DNA of 64,000 nucleotides from Desarmillaria ectypa (taxonomy: Eukaryota; Basidiomycota; Agaricomycetes; Agaricales; Physalacriaceae), in assembly GCA_030407005.1 (NCBI GenBank), contig JAUDYN010000009.1, positions 744,001 to 808,000 on the forward strand, given 5' to 3'. Positions 1-12,660 of the stretch are shown here, piece after piece. The translations under genes and the position numbers were made by a program. The notes beneath the pieces are model-generated. The model worked only from the letters and a program-made list of their open reading frames with translations. It ran no database searches and was not told the origin of the DNA. How positions within the stretch are numbered: the stretch's first letter is position 1; the number at the start of each line of letters is the position of its first letter.

Positions 1-362
1 GTTGACGGACGAGAAGAGCCATAACACGGACCATATTCTTACAGGCCCTGAACTGCTCTCTTACGATGATGTGCGTTTCTTTCTCTCTTTATTCCCTCCA
101 TCATGGCTAATTGTCATACCAGGTTGCTGCTATCTTCACAGAGGTGCTTGGCCGGAAGATCACTCACACGCGCATCTCCGTTGAGGAGTTGAAGAAGAGA
201 TATCTTTCTTTCGGTCTTTCTGAAGATTACGCTGGGATGCTCTCGTTTTTGGATGGCCAGAATGCTAACGGCATTGAGGAAAAGGTATTCGTGGCAGCGA
301 AGAAAGTTACTGGAAAGAGAAAGTTGAAGAGTTTCGTTGAAGCGAACAGGAATAGCTTTTAA
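1..362 (+). CDS. NmrA-like NAD(P)-binding reductase, 3' end only
   Basis: The gene enters from the left edge. I see an exon to 70, a 52-bp intron 71-122 (GTGCGT..CCAG) and a last exon 123-362 ending in TAA; the frame is continuous across the join. The visible C-terminus reads [20 protein letters not shown], followed by a lysine-rich helical tail ending in VEANRNSF. This is the substrate-side C-terminus of the NmrA/festuclavine-synthase-like short-chain reductases common in basidiomycetes. The Rossmann dinucleotide-binding N-terminus lies outside the window, so cofactor and substrate cannot be judged. Members act in the cytosol on small-molecule reductions, and a role in ergot alkaloids should not be assumed from similarity. 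The family call is inference from the tail alone. Confidence 0.6.
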
Positions 363-1002
363 CGCGTGGATGTATGCTAATTGTCGTGGTATTCAATACA
401 GAATGATAGGAACGTCATCAATACTCACTAAAAAGCTGAATCCAAATTCTCTCATTCTCTTGGTAAACGTGTATTTTCGTCGCTTCAGATTCCTACTTTT
501 GTCGGCGTTCGACAGCGGGGGCTAAATAGAGTGTATGTTCCGGGTAATCGTTGTATGGGAACGGGATGTCCTCCATGTGTCAGGACAGCAAATGAATTCG
601 AACGAGACGCGGGATGGTGGTTCGAAGGGAGGAATGATTCTCGTTGATTTGTCATCACTCTGTGTCGGCCCGCTTCATGCCGGTCGCTCTACAGCTTGTC
701 AAGTTGTCCACAAGCGTCCACTTCTCGATTACTTCTTGTCAAGAACATAAACAGGTTTGGCAGTGAAGTCAACATGACAACCATGTAACTTTAAATTTTA
801 ATTGAAAGCTCCGTCGTAGTACCCTTGCCAAATCAGGACATGTACATGATTCACTGATTACTAGGCACTCGACCCTCCTGGAACTTCCGTCACCTAGTCC
901 CATACTACATCGTCGCTTGAAAAGGGCCGCCCCAACCGCCAAACCTCCCGCAAGGCTGGCGATGTGTTCACTCAGAACAAAATTACAGCAGGCTGAAGGT
1001 AT
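363..1002. other. gene-free stretch between convergent gene ends
   Basis: This stretch lies between the stop of the reductase on the + strand and the stop of the DUF6535 gene on the - strand. It should hold the two 3' untranslated regions. Short ORFs here have no recognisable motif, and I see no RNA gene or repeat. Confidence 0.5.
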
Positions 1003-3806
1003 TCAATCCGAAACTTGCCGTTCTGATTTCCAGTTCCTGAACTCCGCAAGTATGGCATTGTATGTCGCCGGATCATGGTTGGAATTTATAAGCGGCTCCC
1101 AGAATGCGACATCTGACGTCCGGCCGTCAAATGTGGTGAACAAAACCTCCCATGCTGGAGCATTAGGTCGTAGGCGTCCTATACCTCTCATGCGTGGGAT
1201 ATCTTTAGACCTGACCAAGACTTTGAGCGTGATAATGAGATTTCTAGGCCTGAATAATTCATCTGTGGCTCGCTGGAGAATATCAGAAGAGTACGAGCCC
1301 AGAGACGTCGATGTCGTCAAGTGATCGAGATATCCTTGAAAGAGTGGCACGAACTGGTATATATAATGGGGGCATATGATAACGTCGCCGCACATATAAT
1401 CAAACAGGTGTCCCTCAACGACCCTTATGAAGATGGAAGAGGGGAGGACAGGCAGCTGGAATGTTTTTGCTAGCAGACGGTAGATGTGTATCGGTTCGGA
1501 AGGATCTCCAGTGAACACGAAATCTATGAGCTTGTTGTCCGCCGACACCCACCATCCAGAGCTTTGTTCGACGAAATCTGGATCGCCTAGGCTGGGTAAA
1601 GTGCTCAGGGCGCCCACGAAAATCTCCCATAGGAATCGCTTATTCATCTGAGACCAAGCGATGTGAGAACTGGCATCAATCGCGTACTGTGTTATGGTAT
1701 ACAGGTGCTGGACGGTCGTGCGGCACGTATGTCTCTTGTCTGGCTTCCAGACCTGCGCTTCCTGTTCCGTCAGGGTCGTGACATAGAGTTCAAGATGAAC
1801 CAAGATGTCATGCAATAGCCCTGCATCTTCGATATGTTGCGAACGAAGCATAGATAGCAATAGTTGTAGGGGTATGGGAACGTCAGGCCAATATGGTGAA
1901 GAAATCTCTCCTCCGGCTTCCGTTTCTGCACTTGGAGAAAAGTGGTAGAGTAATAGCTTGCCAAGAAGCGGATACAGACAGGATGAAATAGCGGAAGCAA
2001 GGCTGACCTGGGCATCACATTCCGCGTCGCAGATCTCTATGTCCGGGCAGGCATCTTCTGAATACATTGCAGAAGCCCGGAATCCAATAGCAGGTTCTAC
2101 CCAGCTAAATGACCAGTACGCCTTCGGAAATGCGTTCAGAAGAGCTCTGTAGAGCCTAGCGGAGCGCCCGTAGAGCGGAGCGCCTTGCGTAAGAATGTTG
2201 CAGAGAATGTTGGCCCATATCACCGGCTGCTCCAGCTCCAGCTCCAGATCTGATGAGATCGACTTGAGAAGGTATGGTATGGCATGTCGGACATCTTCAT
2301 GGCCGCCCCCTTGATACCTCAATACAGCGAGAAAAGCGGCACGGATTGAAGGAGAGTTCTCTTTGGCGAGACCGCGCATGGCAATTGTGAACAAAGGATT
2401 CATCACTCCGGAACGAGCGGAAAGCCCAAGATGTAGAGCGGCCCGTAAATATCGCTCTAAGTCCGTGTCCATGCCTATGTTGACGCCAGCACGGCTATCG
2501 ATACAATCTTCAACTCTTTGGCGCAAAGACTCGACGATGTCCTCCTTTTGATCGATCAGGCTCATTGATTTCAGAGGAAAAGAGCTGATGGATTGCACGG
2601 CGATGCTTTGAACAGTGGGGTTGGAAGACATCGAATGAAGCCATTGTACTGCTTGGACATCTGGCAAGTCACCCATCTCATAGACTGCCATACGCTCAGC
2701 GTCCTTCAACGAGGTTTCACGAACTCTTCGCTGAGCCGGGTCGACATGAGAAAAGAATGCGGAGAAGATGGGAAGGGCAACGCGATGGTATGCCGAATAC
2801 ACCCGGCCGAGAATGAAATAAAAGAACCCGGAAAGCGGCGTTCTGAATGGACAGTGAGGATAGATGAGAGGGAGGAGGTTGGTGCTGATGTATGCGAAGA
2901 AACCAACGAGTACGATAGCAGCCATCGCGCCACCAATTTCCGTACTCTGAGGGATGAGGAAAACAACCAAACCAAGGAGGAAGAGACCCAAGGCGGCATG
3001 CATGAGCACAGGGAGCATGCCAACGATTGTGGGTATGTGCCAATCTTGGAGGCTCATATAGCGCACATGGCGAACACGTACCCTGTCGTGAGGCGTTCCT
3101 GATGGCACTGATACATATTGGTGTATCCACTGTTTTGCGAGGGCGGCAACTAAAGCTGTGGACAGGCTGAGTGACAAACTAGCGAACCACAGCCCGTTTA
3201 CCCATAAATCGAGCGTCTTGGGATGGAAAGGCGTATAGGGAGTAAGGCCAGAGCGGGGAACAAGATCCACAGATGCTCCATCGGCCATGGCACGTTGAAC
3301 GCTGACGAGTTCAAATAGAAGAGATGCCGAAACTTCACCATAATCAATCTGGAGATTTTGGGACGTTTGAACAACAAATGTTGAGACGACGGCGGAGAAG
3401 AGACCAGCCTACAGACCATCATGTCAGAAAGTAATATATAGAGAAGAAGGCAACGCACAAAAATGAGCAATACGTCTAATCCGTCCCTCCAGTCCTCTAC
3501 CATCTCCGCATCGAAGATCGCACATTCATCCAAGTAAGTTCTCCATATCCTCGCAAAAGGTCCCATCTCTTCTCCTTTGGCATCTTCGGAATATTTTTGC
3601 TCATAGTCTGAAGGGTCGTGCCCTTGTAAAGCAGCATTAGCAAGAAATATTATCACCGAAGGAGTGCTCCTACCTCTTGTCTGCGGTTGAGCTTTGAGAC
3701 CCAATCGGCGACGGTTGAGCTTCCGACGCCTGGGTCCCGAGTAATACGCCGTGTTCCCTACAGAAGATCCGTAAACTGAATTATTGCTAGCTGCAGAACT
3801 GCTCAT
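1003..3806 (-). CDS. DUF6535-domain membrane protein, 900 aa
   Basis: Three exons close exactly: 3806-3674, 3622-3459 and 3408-1003, with introns of 51 and 50 bp. The total is 2703 nt or 900 aa. The start is the ATG of MSSSAASNN, and a basic stretch (PRRRKLNRRR) follows. The DUF6535 domain covers about residues 60-260. It begins at GPFARIWRTYLDE and contains four hydrophobic segments, including LDVLLIFAGLFSAVVSTFVV and GMLPVLMHAALGLFLLGLVV. The remaining roughly 600 residues are predicted helical and soluble, with no motif I know. DUF6535 is a basidiomycete domain of unknown function. Topology suggests an integral membrane N-terminus with a large cytosolic tail, which is inference. No nonsense codon or frameshift is visible, so it appears functional. 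Confidence 0.85.
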
Positions 3807-5104
3807 CACCGTTTGAGAATAACAGCAGCCCGCTTGGAGGGGCCAAATCCATGAATAAGGTGGGAGTGGTGACCCACGAACGAAAACAGGTATAAATCTT
3901 CCGTCCGAGGAAGCTTTCAAAAGTTTGAATGGATACGTACATTCCCATCACGGGAAAGTTTAAATCCACATGAGCTCAATATTGAATGTCTGCTCGGTAG
4001 ATCAATCCAATGACACCTTTAGAAAAACGCAACGTACTTGAGGGATCTGTGTGATTCATAGAAAACTCCTCTCCTCGTGTGCTCTTGAAATTTGAGGTAC
4101 TTAGTACGGAGCGACGTTGTCATGGTCTACAAGAACCTTCAAAAAATCGAGTTCTGGCACAATTGAGCCGCGCGTAGAGAGCCGTTGAGAGACAGATGTA
4201 AAAGCATGAGGGAAGTCAGAGATGATACTGGTAGTGGCATTAGGACCCAGTACCGACACAAGGTCATAATAAGGAACAGCCAAATCCAGAGCCCTGGACA
4301 TATTTAGAGACCATGTGCTGTGGCCACTACAGATCTTCCCGTGCCGTAGTAAGTACGCTATTGAGTAGGAAACGTTGTGCATTTGAAGGGATAGACAAGC
4401 TCGACGACTAGGATGGGGCAATACGGGACGTGTAGACAAGGACATTTGGAATGTTCAAACATAAAGCACTGAATCATGACTGCATTCCTTCACCTATAAG
4501 CGAACAGGAAGCAAGCAACAGAACAACAGAACGCAACCAAGTTGAACCAACAAAACGCAAGATGCGATCAAGCACGGCCGACCAGATAGTCAGTTCAGAA
4601 AACGGACTACTTGGAGTCATGCTCAGCCTATGAAACCATGAAGTTCAAAACACAGACCATGGTCAAGCACGACTAAGCAGGCAAGCAATTCCAAGTCGAG
4701 GAAGAGACTGCCTGAAGTGGTGCTCGAGCCCATGGTGATGGTTGTGATTCAAGCGGTAAATTTCAAATTGGAACTTCCGAAAATATCTTGCAAAGCAAAA
4801 TTGCGATAGAGCTAAGCTTGGCGCTTAGCTTGAAGGTACTTATACTACACCATGAACTAGTCTATTTCAACGAAGTCTGGCAATTATTTTGCCAGAAAGC
4901 TTGATTCAGATCCCGCACCCCCAAGGACTTTAGCTTTGCCACGGTGCGAATTACGTCACCACTTCGCTGCTGTTCTTCCGGCCCGACATTTGTTCGGTAC
5001 CATAGCGTAGTGGATTAGGTAGGTATGCACACGTAGTCTGGTCGGTTTCATTCTTAGGGACGGTGATCAGAAAAACTCCTCCTCCTCCTTCAATCATTTG
5101 AAAT
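3807..5104. other. mostly gene-free; one unassigned minus-strand ORF at 4101-4445
   Basis: The stretch contains the upstream region of the DUF6535 gene and a 114-codon minus-strand ORF (4445-4101, starting MSLSTRPVLPHPSRR). That ORF has no motif, no splice-linked partner exon and no homology I recognise. I treat it as unproven. No repeats or RNA genes were seen. Confidence 0.3.
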
Positions 5105-5619
5105 TCAGCAGATAAAAAACTTGAAATTTTGCCAGTCAAGTATTAGTGATACGTCGTAACAGAACGTCAGAGTGAGAAGAAGGGAACGTTTTGGATGCAA
5201 CATCCTCACACCAGTCACGAATGGTATCGTTCGTCTGGGTACTATCCAGATGTCGGTCTGAGCTCGCCTTCCACCAAGGAAATGTGCCCCAAGATGTCGA
5301 CTTTTCTCCTTCAATGTGAGCTCTAATCGTTCTATCTCGTGAGCAAGGTTCCACACATTGCGCATGCACCACCGTTGTCTTAAAACGTCTATCGGTTTGA
5401 CCAGGTCGACATCGTACTTTTCGGGCAGTTCAGTGGCTAAATCCTGATAAATAACAATGGGGGTAAGTGGGGTTAGTTTTATGGTGCTCATGGACATACC
5501 TCGGCCTCTGACCCCGAACAGCAGACGACCGTGATACAAAAGCCATCCACAAGAAGTCCCAGAACGATGGAAGGCAATGCCAGCGCGCGGAGCAGACCCA
5601 TAGCTGATTTCATCGCCAT
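5105..5619 (-). CDS. small predicted membrane-anchored or secreted protein (tentative)
   Basis: Two exons can be joined in frame: 5619-5500 (40 codons) and 5443-5105, across a 56-bp intron (GTATGTCC..TATCAG). Exon 1 is a hydrophobic leader, MAMKSAMGLLRALALPSIVL followed by more apolar residues and a Cys pair, which looks like a signal anchor. Exon 2 begins DLATELPEKYDVDLVKPIDV and then has a Glu/Arg/Leu-rich, probably helical segment. A second frame of exon 2 is also open for about 78 codons, so the 3' part of the model may be wrong or may contain another intron. I do not recognise the family. Reading straight through without splicing gives a less protein-like sequence, which is why I prefer the spliced model. 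Confidence 0.4.
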
Positions 5620-7940
5620 CGACAAGTGAACCAGGTGCGATTTCCGCCGAACTGCTCCTAAATGTATACTCGAAGAATGCTGCGTCTGGGACTATTTGTG
5701 TGAGATCCTCGTCTACGATGGTATTGCTCTTGATTCTGCGATGCATCGACGGGCAGCACCTTGCAGTGATGATGGTAAGGGATAATGATACGAAGGTGAC
5801 GGAGAATTATACTGACTGAAGCTCAACGATACTGGGACCTCTGAACCTTATGTCCGTCCACACTGCTGTCAGAAACAAATTGAGCGAGACCGACCATCTG
5901 ATCGGACACAGCTTTTCAGCTTTGAGCTCAGTCCCAAATGTATCTTGGGTGCTAGCGAAGAGACAGGCAGTCCGTTGTACGTCTGGTCCGGTTCGGCAGA
6001 GGATTTGACCAACCCTTCGGTACGGAGCGAGTCGTATACTTGCAGATGCTCATGGCCAAGGTGGTCGACCCTTTGCCGGGGGCGAGATACTGCGCGCAGC
6101 GATTGATCAAGGCGTCCTATGCAACCAAAGGAAGATGGAAATCGTGGAGGATTTGAATGTGCATCCACATCTAACTGAGCCGGGACATCACAGCAGACGA
6201 ATAGCGACAGCCAAGACTTGGAAGGGTCGGAAAGTCTCTCATCGGACTGAGAGACTTGGTCGTTAAGTCATATCCTTCGAGAAAACATCCATTGATGCAC
6301 ATCTGCTTCATGCTCGAATCTATTTGTCGCAAGCGTGCCGTCGGCGATGAGTGATCTAACCAGAAACTGACCTGTTTGATTGGTCGTCTATGAGGACAGG
6401 AAAGGACCCAAGATACGCCCGATGATGTCCCGGAGATCCACACGGTATAGGCCGAACTTTGATATTCACAACTTCAGCTTTAGATATCTGCTGCGCATAG
6501 GAGCGCGAGTTAAGTATGATCATGTAGAGAGCCAAAACATCAAATGAATTGTTCATGCGGAACATCGGTGAATTTCGGTGACCTGACATCTTCGAACAAA
6601 ACTATGTCGACAGTGCCAGAAGAACGCGTGGAAGAAGACAAAAAAACGATCGTACCTGATTTCCGCGAATGTAGCCAATCACCGTCATAACTATAGCGGC
6701 TTCATAGGCCAGCAAGCCAAAGACAGGCTGGAGCTCCTTGCGTCCGATCAGCGCTGATTGCATAGAATCCAGTAGGCGTTTCAAGTGAGGAAAGATACCT
6801 TTGTCCAAGAGGGAGGCGTGGGGTTTCACGTATTCGACAATGGAGAGAGACACCCCGGTATGATATGACCACGTCGGAAGCAGTAGTGTATGTAGTTTGG
6901 GAGGTTTCCTGTAGATATAGCATGGGTTACACTGGTCTGAATGTAAGGAATTCCAAGTTAGCATTGCTAGGTTTGAAAAAGAAGAGCAGCCACTAACTCG
7001 AGCTGGAATCCATGCTCTCAAAGGACGTCTTCCCAGATGGAGTGAAAGAAGGAATCGTACGTCGCCGCCCAACTGAGCATGGGAGGTTGTCGGTTCGTCT
7101 CCATCGTCGAATTCGCAGCGGTCAAAGAAATTTGGGCGCAAAATTGACTGCAAGGGCAACATGACGTTCGTAGGGGAGTACATAGGTTGTATCGCAATCA
7201 CGCCATTTGAAGCGGCATACAGAGCTTGTCCGATGACGGGCGTAGGGATATCAGGCTCCGCAACTAGCGCAACGGACATGCTCCTTTCAAGGTCGAGGGC
7301 GAGCCCTGCTAGTTTTACAGAGCGAATAAAAGTGGGGGCATTCCCGACAACTGTGTTTGTAAGTGATAACATTGCCTTTGGGTGTGGCCACATGGCTTAC
7401 AGTCAATCGAAGGAATTTTGTCCAGTTTGAAGCCCTATTTTCCGTTTTTGGCATTGACTAGGAGCACTCAGGCTAGCTGTGGAAAGAGCTTGAAGGATAC
7501 GGACGGATAGAAAGCATTCACACGAGGTGCATATACTCTAATTATGGCTTGTATCCGTCCAGTAACATCTTTCTATCAAGGAAAGTGTCACGTACATCTA
7601 TCTATACCTCCTCTCTCCATCACAAGGAAAGAGCTGAGAATCCCGTATGCCGCTCTCTGTGGTGTGCTGGACGTTGGAGGAGGGGAGATTCGCGACACGA
7701 CGATTGGTGCGCCCTCAGCAAAGGATACGGCGCTGTTACATCCGATCGAGGATGTCGCTGGGAGCATTAAAGAATGTCGCTGCACTTGCTACAGGGTTCG
7801 TTGATAGGAATAGGATTGGTAGGAATAATGAAAGCGACTATATCGAGGACTGGATTGCTAGAAATGCCACAGTTCACGTCAAATCTGAGCTGGGAGATCA
7901 CCGTCGACCTGCTCACATTATTCTCCTGGTGCGTGCTATC
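5620..7940 (-). other. unresolved minus-strand exons, including ORF 7393-6602
   Basis: Several open minus-strand segments occur here (7393-6602, 6589-6356, 6443-6171, 6168-5869) but I could not join them into one convincing gene. The largest, 263 codons, contains a hydrophobic stretch near its end (GLLAYEAAIVMTVIGYIRGN) that resembles a membrane helix of basidiomycete DUF6533-like multi-pass proteins. The splice partners expected for that family were not found. The region may be a decayed membrane-protein gene next to the broken F-box gene upstream. Nothing more can be claimed. Confidence 0.25.
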
Positions 7941-7947
7941 TTGATTA

Positions 7948-8465
7948 TCATTGAATGTTGGGCTGATTAGAAAGAGTAAGCGTGGCCGATTTGGGATGCC
8001 CATCATCCGTGTTCCCACTGATAGCAATTTCGTGTACATATTTGAATAGTGTGCAAAAGGAGCTGTCGAGGAGTTTGACCTTGCTTTTATATGACGGCGA
8101 TATTACTTCGTAGCTGATGCATTCGAAATGATGGAATCTACTCGCAGGAATCCAGGCTCTGCAGACTAGACTGCATACTTTGAGAGCTTTATGGTCACGG
8201 TGCAAGAAGTCGATGAATCTGTTGCATAACTCGGGAGGAAGTTGTGGGCCTTTTATCTGTTAGCATCTCAAAATGAGTACCCTGGGAGAGAGATGGGCTT
8301 GCTCCACACTGCGGCAACAAACTCATTTTGTTGATTTCGTTCCACAGATCACTATTCTCGGCACGCAAGTATTCATTTTCCCTCTGTAGCTTCTAAATCC
8401 GATTCTTGATGCCCTCGATTTCATTCGACTGCGCCTGTTGTTGTTGCCTCAAGGATGATACGAAC
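7948..8465 (-). pseudogene. coiled-coil plus F-box gene, broken
   Basis: On the minus strand from about 8465 runs a heptad-like segment, SLRQQQQAQSNEIEGIKNRI, then an in-frame TAG at 8395-8393, then KLQRENEYLRAENSDLWNEI. The coiled coil clearly continues across the stop. Next comes a typical fungal F-box: QLPPELCNRFIDFLHRDHKA, then LKVCSLVCRAWIPASRFHHF (about 8250-8120). After that the frame runs to 7948. F-box proteins recruit substrates to SCF ubiquitin ligases through Skp1; the leucine-rich substrate-binding part that should follow was not found in an open frame. The TAG can be explained by one C-to-T change of CAG. I call it a pseudogene or fragment. Confidence 0.5.
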
Positions 8466-9304
8466 GACGCCAAGCTATTCAACGCAACTTAAGGTGCCGA
8501 CGCTGTGAACTTTCGCCTGTTATTAATCAGCTATATAGCAGAGATGATAAAAACCACACTACCATATGTTCTTCCTGACATAACTGACCCACAGTTGCGA
8601 GGTATAGGCAGAGTACGTGTAGGAGGTTAAGAAAGCGCTGGAAAGCCCTCAGCCGGGCTAATCATCACGAGACGCCAAAGACGGTGAATGCCGTTTTTGA
8701 GAAATCCCACGAATATTTTGAGAACAGCAGGAGATGTACACAGCGGCCTGTCAGAGGGGAAGGAGGGAGAGTGGGGATGTTGTTATGCCAATCAATGAAC
8801 CTGAGAAGGAAACGAGCCAGAATATGTACTAACTGCACCTTTGCTACCCATACACCGTATTCGGTAGTGCCCTACGGGAACTAGGCACAGAGAAATCTAA
8901 GGTGCTGAGAATTTTCGCCCAGAGACCAGCGAATATCAATGATAGTGGCGGGAAGAGCCGCAGAGAGCGCACTTAGATCGAGAGTTCGAACTGCTTGAAT
9001 TGCAGGGACACAGCGGGGTCCCATCTTCCATAGCTGTACTTCGAACTAAGACGAAGATAATCTGATACAACTTTAGCAGCAATTTGAAGTTGGATGCATT
9101 TGCGACTTTCGCATGAGCTCAAGGAGCCAAGTCCCAGGAAAACGCGGGTCCAATCGTTCAAGTAGCACCTCATCATAACAAAAACACCCCCTTGATATAC
9201 CTTGATATAAACTTAGAGTCCAAAAGATTATCATGACACGGTCACTGTGCCAAGCTCTACATCCTCCGATTCGGCCCGACGGCTGCTCTATCCCGCTTGG
9301 TCAG
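8466..9304. other. no supported gene
   Basis: Short ORFs on both strands have no motif. This interval lies beyond the 3' end of the DUF6534 gene and upstream of the F-box remnant. No repeat structure was noticed. Confidence 0.4.
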
Positions 9305-11183
9305 TTACTTGGTCATTGAAAGGAAAAAGGAAAAAGCGACCCGAACCTGGTCTCCCGTACTATCTCCGAAATTCTTGTTGAACCTGAGGGCAGTCAAGAG
9401 CGTCTCGCCGTCCGATGAGTTCTCAGTAGGTAACTCTCGAAGCTCCTTGCGCGCGTTGAGCCTGATCACATATATGGGTGAGGCCGGGTGACTAAAAGGC
9501 GCCGCTGCGCTTTGGTCGTGAACGGTGCTTACATCGCTAGGAGGGAGTTTATGTACACTGATTCGGATTTAGTTACGGCACAGAGAAATGACAAGGAAGA
9601 CTTACGTTTCGGCAGAATAAAGTTGAACCCAAGAAAAACGAGGGAATTTGGTATTGTAAGAAACTTGGCGTAGGGTTTACTCGAAGCCGATGGCAAGGAA
9701 CGAGGGACGCTCATACCGTAATGAGGGTAATTAATGAGCATGTGCTAGTTAGTCCGTTCATCAGCTTGTGCGTTCGGATACTTGAGACCGGAATGAGGTA
9801 CCTTGTAGCAAGTCCAGAAATTAAAACGAGTCGCATCAAAATCAAGAGTGTCGTGGTCATGCTGGAAACTTAGAGCAATGGAATTCCAAACACCCGGGTG
9901 AAGCTTACCTGGAATACTGAGGCACAGCAGTTTTGCTCACTTGAAGATAGTAGCACATCACGGCGGATATGATAAAATCAACCGCGGTTGTTGCAGAAAA
10001 GGCCGCGATGATAGTTCTCTGTTCGTATTCTATAACCGGCCTAGGATGTGTCCGACATTGAACATACATACCGAGATGGATGAGATATCAGAAAACCCTG
10101 TTATCACGAATCTGGCGAGTCGCGTCTAGATTGGAAGCTGTAGGAGAACAGGTTGATCCTTACACGTCGTAGCAGATACCTAGCAAACCATATGAGCGAC
10201 CACGATCACTGGTAACGAGAAAAGGCGAACACACGCACATATTCCTGCGACTTCAAGTTCGGACGTTAACCGTGAGCGACAGGGGAACAGGAAGAAGTTA
10301 CCATATCCCCCACATACGACAAGCACCTAAGAAGACGAGAACCCCGTCAAATGAGACAAGTATAAGTTGACATCGGACAGACATACTACAAACAAAGGCA
10401 CGGCCCGATGGAAGTGGCGTCCCACTAAACTATGATGAGCCAAGGAAAAAATCATTAGAGAACGTTTACGCACATTTGCATAACCGTAAGGCATATATGC
10501 TACGAGCAAAGTCAGGTCTCGAGTCCACCTTGTGGAGTGGATACGCACGTTTGCACGCCCACAATAATCAAGGTCTGGACTTTGATCGTTAGCAGAAGAA
10601 CAATAAGCAATAGATTGCTTACATCGAACAATAGCTGCAGCTACAGCAGCTGGTTAGGAGCCGAATTACTAGTTTCAAACTTGAAAAGCCAAGAAGATTC
10701 ACCTTAAAGCTCCTGTAAAAATGGAACATCGCATTGGGTTTTCAGTCAAACAAAAGTGCACGCGTACCAAACGACCTCGTTGAGAACCTCCAAATTACCA
10801 AAATTCTCCACCAGGTAGAAATACAGTGCATGTGTACTCAGCGCGACGTGTAGCGCATCGAGCATCCTGAATATGTATCATCAAATTTTTATTTGCACCC
10901 GAGTCCAAAACGCGGAGCGGTACCAGAGTAACGCCACCTGTATACGTGAGCATCTCCCCAACGGTGACTGTAGAGAGCGACTTACGGAGTACCTGTACAC
11001 CCACCAATCCTTCCTGAATCTTTGGTAGTATAACGTAGTTTGCAGGATAGTGATCCCAAAAAGACTAACGAGATCGTCGTTAGATCCCTTCGGATCACAG
11101 TTTAATGGAAAAACTCACATAGCAGCCATCATAGCCCCGATATACACCGCTCCGAGTGTTTTCCCTAGAGAAAGGGACGCCAT
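9305..11183 (-). CDS. DUF6534-family multi-pass membrane protein
   Basis: A heavily split gene, start ATG 11183 (MASLSLGKTLGAVYIGAMMA). Successive exons read LFGITILQTTLYYQRFRKDW, then LDALHVALSTHALYFYLVEN continuing FGNLEVLNEVVW, then WSFK, then a segment ending VQTIYALRL, then GRHFHRAVPLFVVLVVCGGY, and near the 3' end PNSLVFLGFNFILPK joined to the diagnostic YINSLLAMLNAR box, ending in TAA at 9307-9305. This order matches basidiomycete DUF6534 proteins: an N-terminal helix, the LDxxHxAxxxHxxYxYLVxxFGN loop, VQxxYAxRLW, and a C-terminal NSLLAxLNaR. There are about nine introns; two junctions in the middle (10.6-10.2 kb and 10.1-9.75 kb) remain unresolved. Function is unknown; the topology is seven-helix-like. 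Confidence 0.7.
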
Positions 11184-12099
11184 GGCGGGCGCGGAAAGAG
11201 AGACTAATCGTTCAAGAACGTGGAGTAGCCTTTATATATAGGTTCTATTTCCGGTGAGAAGCTTCCGTCGGACGATGCCCGTGCCTGTCTGAGAGATGAT
11301 ATGAAAGAGAATAACGAATCAGCTCTCTATGGCAGTTTTTAAGTGTGCGGGAATGGAACAACCACTTACAGGTCAGAAGACAGCATAGTATCGATGTCTC
11401 GGAATATTCCAGCGTTGTAGGTGTCGGAAGGGGGTTTTGAACGGCTACACCGGTGCATAGTTGAGGTTAAATGCAGCGAAAGGTTCTGATCTAAGTTACG
11501 ATACTTGACCAATCCATGGCTATGAGTCATCTCATATTTATCACTCAATGCCATTACTGAAGCATTGATGCCCTCGGCCGGGACGAAGTCGATGATTCAT
11601 GCCTTTTGCGGTGCGCCAAACATGATCTTCGAGTCGGGTATAGAACGAAGCGAATACCGGCTAATACTGACTGTTCTTCCGTTCATTGTGGACTGCTTGG
11701 GTTTATGCATCAAACAAGATGAGATGGTGGTTGCCTTGGGTTTTGAGGCAAAGGTTTATTCGTCCGCGGCGACGATTCAATTTTAATATGGGGCCGCCGC
11801 TCTTGTATTGCACATGAGATAGCACCGTCATAGAGCGGCACGGCGAATGAAAAGGATTGCTATTAGAAGTGTCATATTTTGTGTTCCGTTTTCTCATAAA
11901 AGCGGACAGCGGGAATTATGAGACGCCGAAATCATCCCTGACGAGGACAGATTTGTATCGTCATCTATTAGCGGACTCGTAAGGCTTAGTTCTTGCGAAT
12001 GAGGGATCAGTTTCGTGACAGTGTTTAAGACAGAAGGATGATTGCAGGGGCAACACTGTCTACTTGCCGGTCGGGCACAGGCTTTTGACTGTTGCTCCT
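11184..12099. other. intergenic, no supported gene
   Basis: This is the upstream region of the DUF6534 gene plus short motif-less ORFs on both strands. I see nothing else in it. Confidence 0.35.
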
Positions 12100-12660
12100 T
12101 TGCCACAGCGGATCAAAATGCGGAGCCCTGAAACGGTCCTAGGATCATAGCGACTAATGCAACTGACATTGTACCAACCACAGCTTGCCTCCATTTTGTA
12201 GGCGCCTGTGCATCATCATTGAGAGACGCCAATGCTTCCTCGGCATCGGTCAGGCTGCAGCGTTGCGCGTGCGGCAGTTGTCACAGGAGAGATAGCGGCA
12301 AGCGGGTTCTTCTTACTCGCGCACTCTATACTGAGCGAGGGCCCTTGCGTAAGCAGAGAAACCGAGTAAAAGCTTCCAGGGTATATGCGAGCTGTGTGAC
12401 GAAGAGAGCTGGACAGAAAGCGAGGCCCATTGCGTTTTAGCCGGCACAGGATGTAAAGGGATGCACGTAGTCATCTGGCAATTTGACCCACTGACCTTGC
12501 TCTTCCCTGAGCTTGTAGAACGTTGTTCCGAAGAAAATATTGCCTGTGGCTAGACCAAGAAGCTTCGTATCATCAATATCTTCATCTGGCGCCTCTGAAC
12601 TGAGCACTAAAGAATCCGACCATCAGCCATACATAGAGGCGGACCATTAAGTAAAATGTA
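12100..12660 (-). other. probable exons of an unrecognised gene
   Basis: Two minus-strand stretches look protein-like. The first, about 12600-12440, reads APDEDIDDTKLLGLATGNIF and continues FFGTTFYKLREEQGQWVK before a stop. The second, about 12260-12110, reads EEALASLNDDAQAPTKWRQA and then a hydrophobic VVGTMSVALVAMILGPFQ. I could not place a clean splice between them or find a start exon, although fragments continue up to about 13140. The gene may be intact with unseen introns, or decayed. I do not recognise the family, and an apolar helix near the end is the only feature. Confidence 0.3.
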
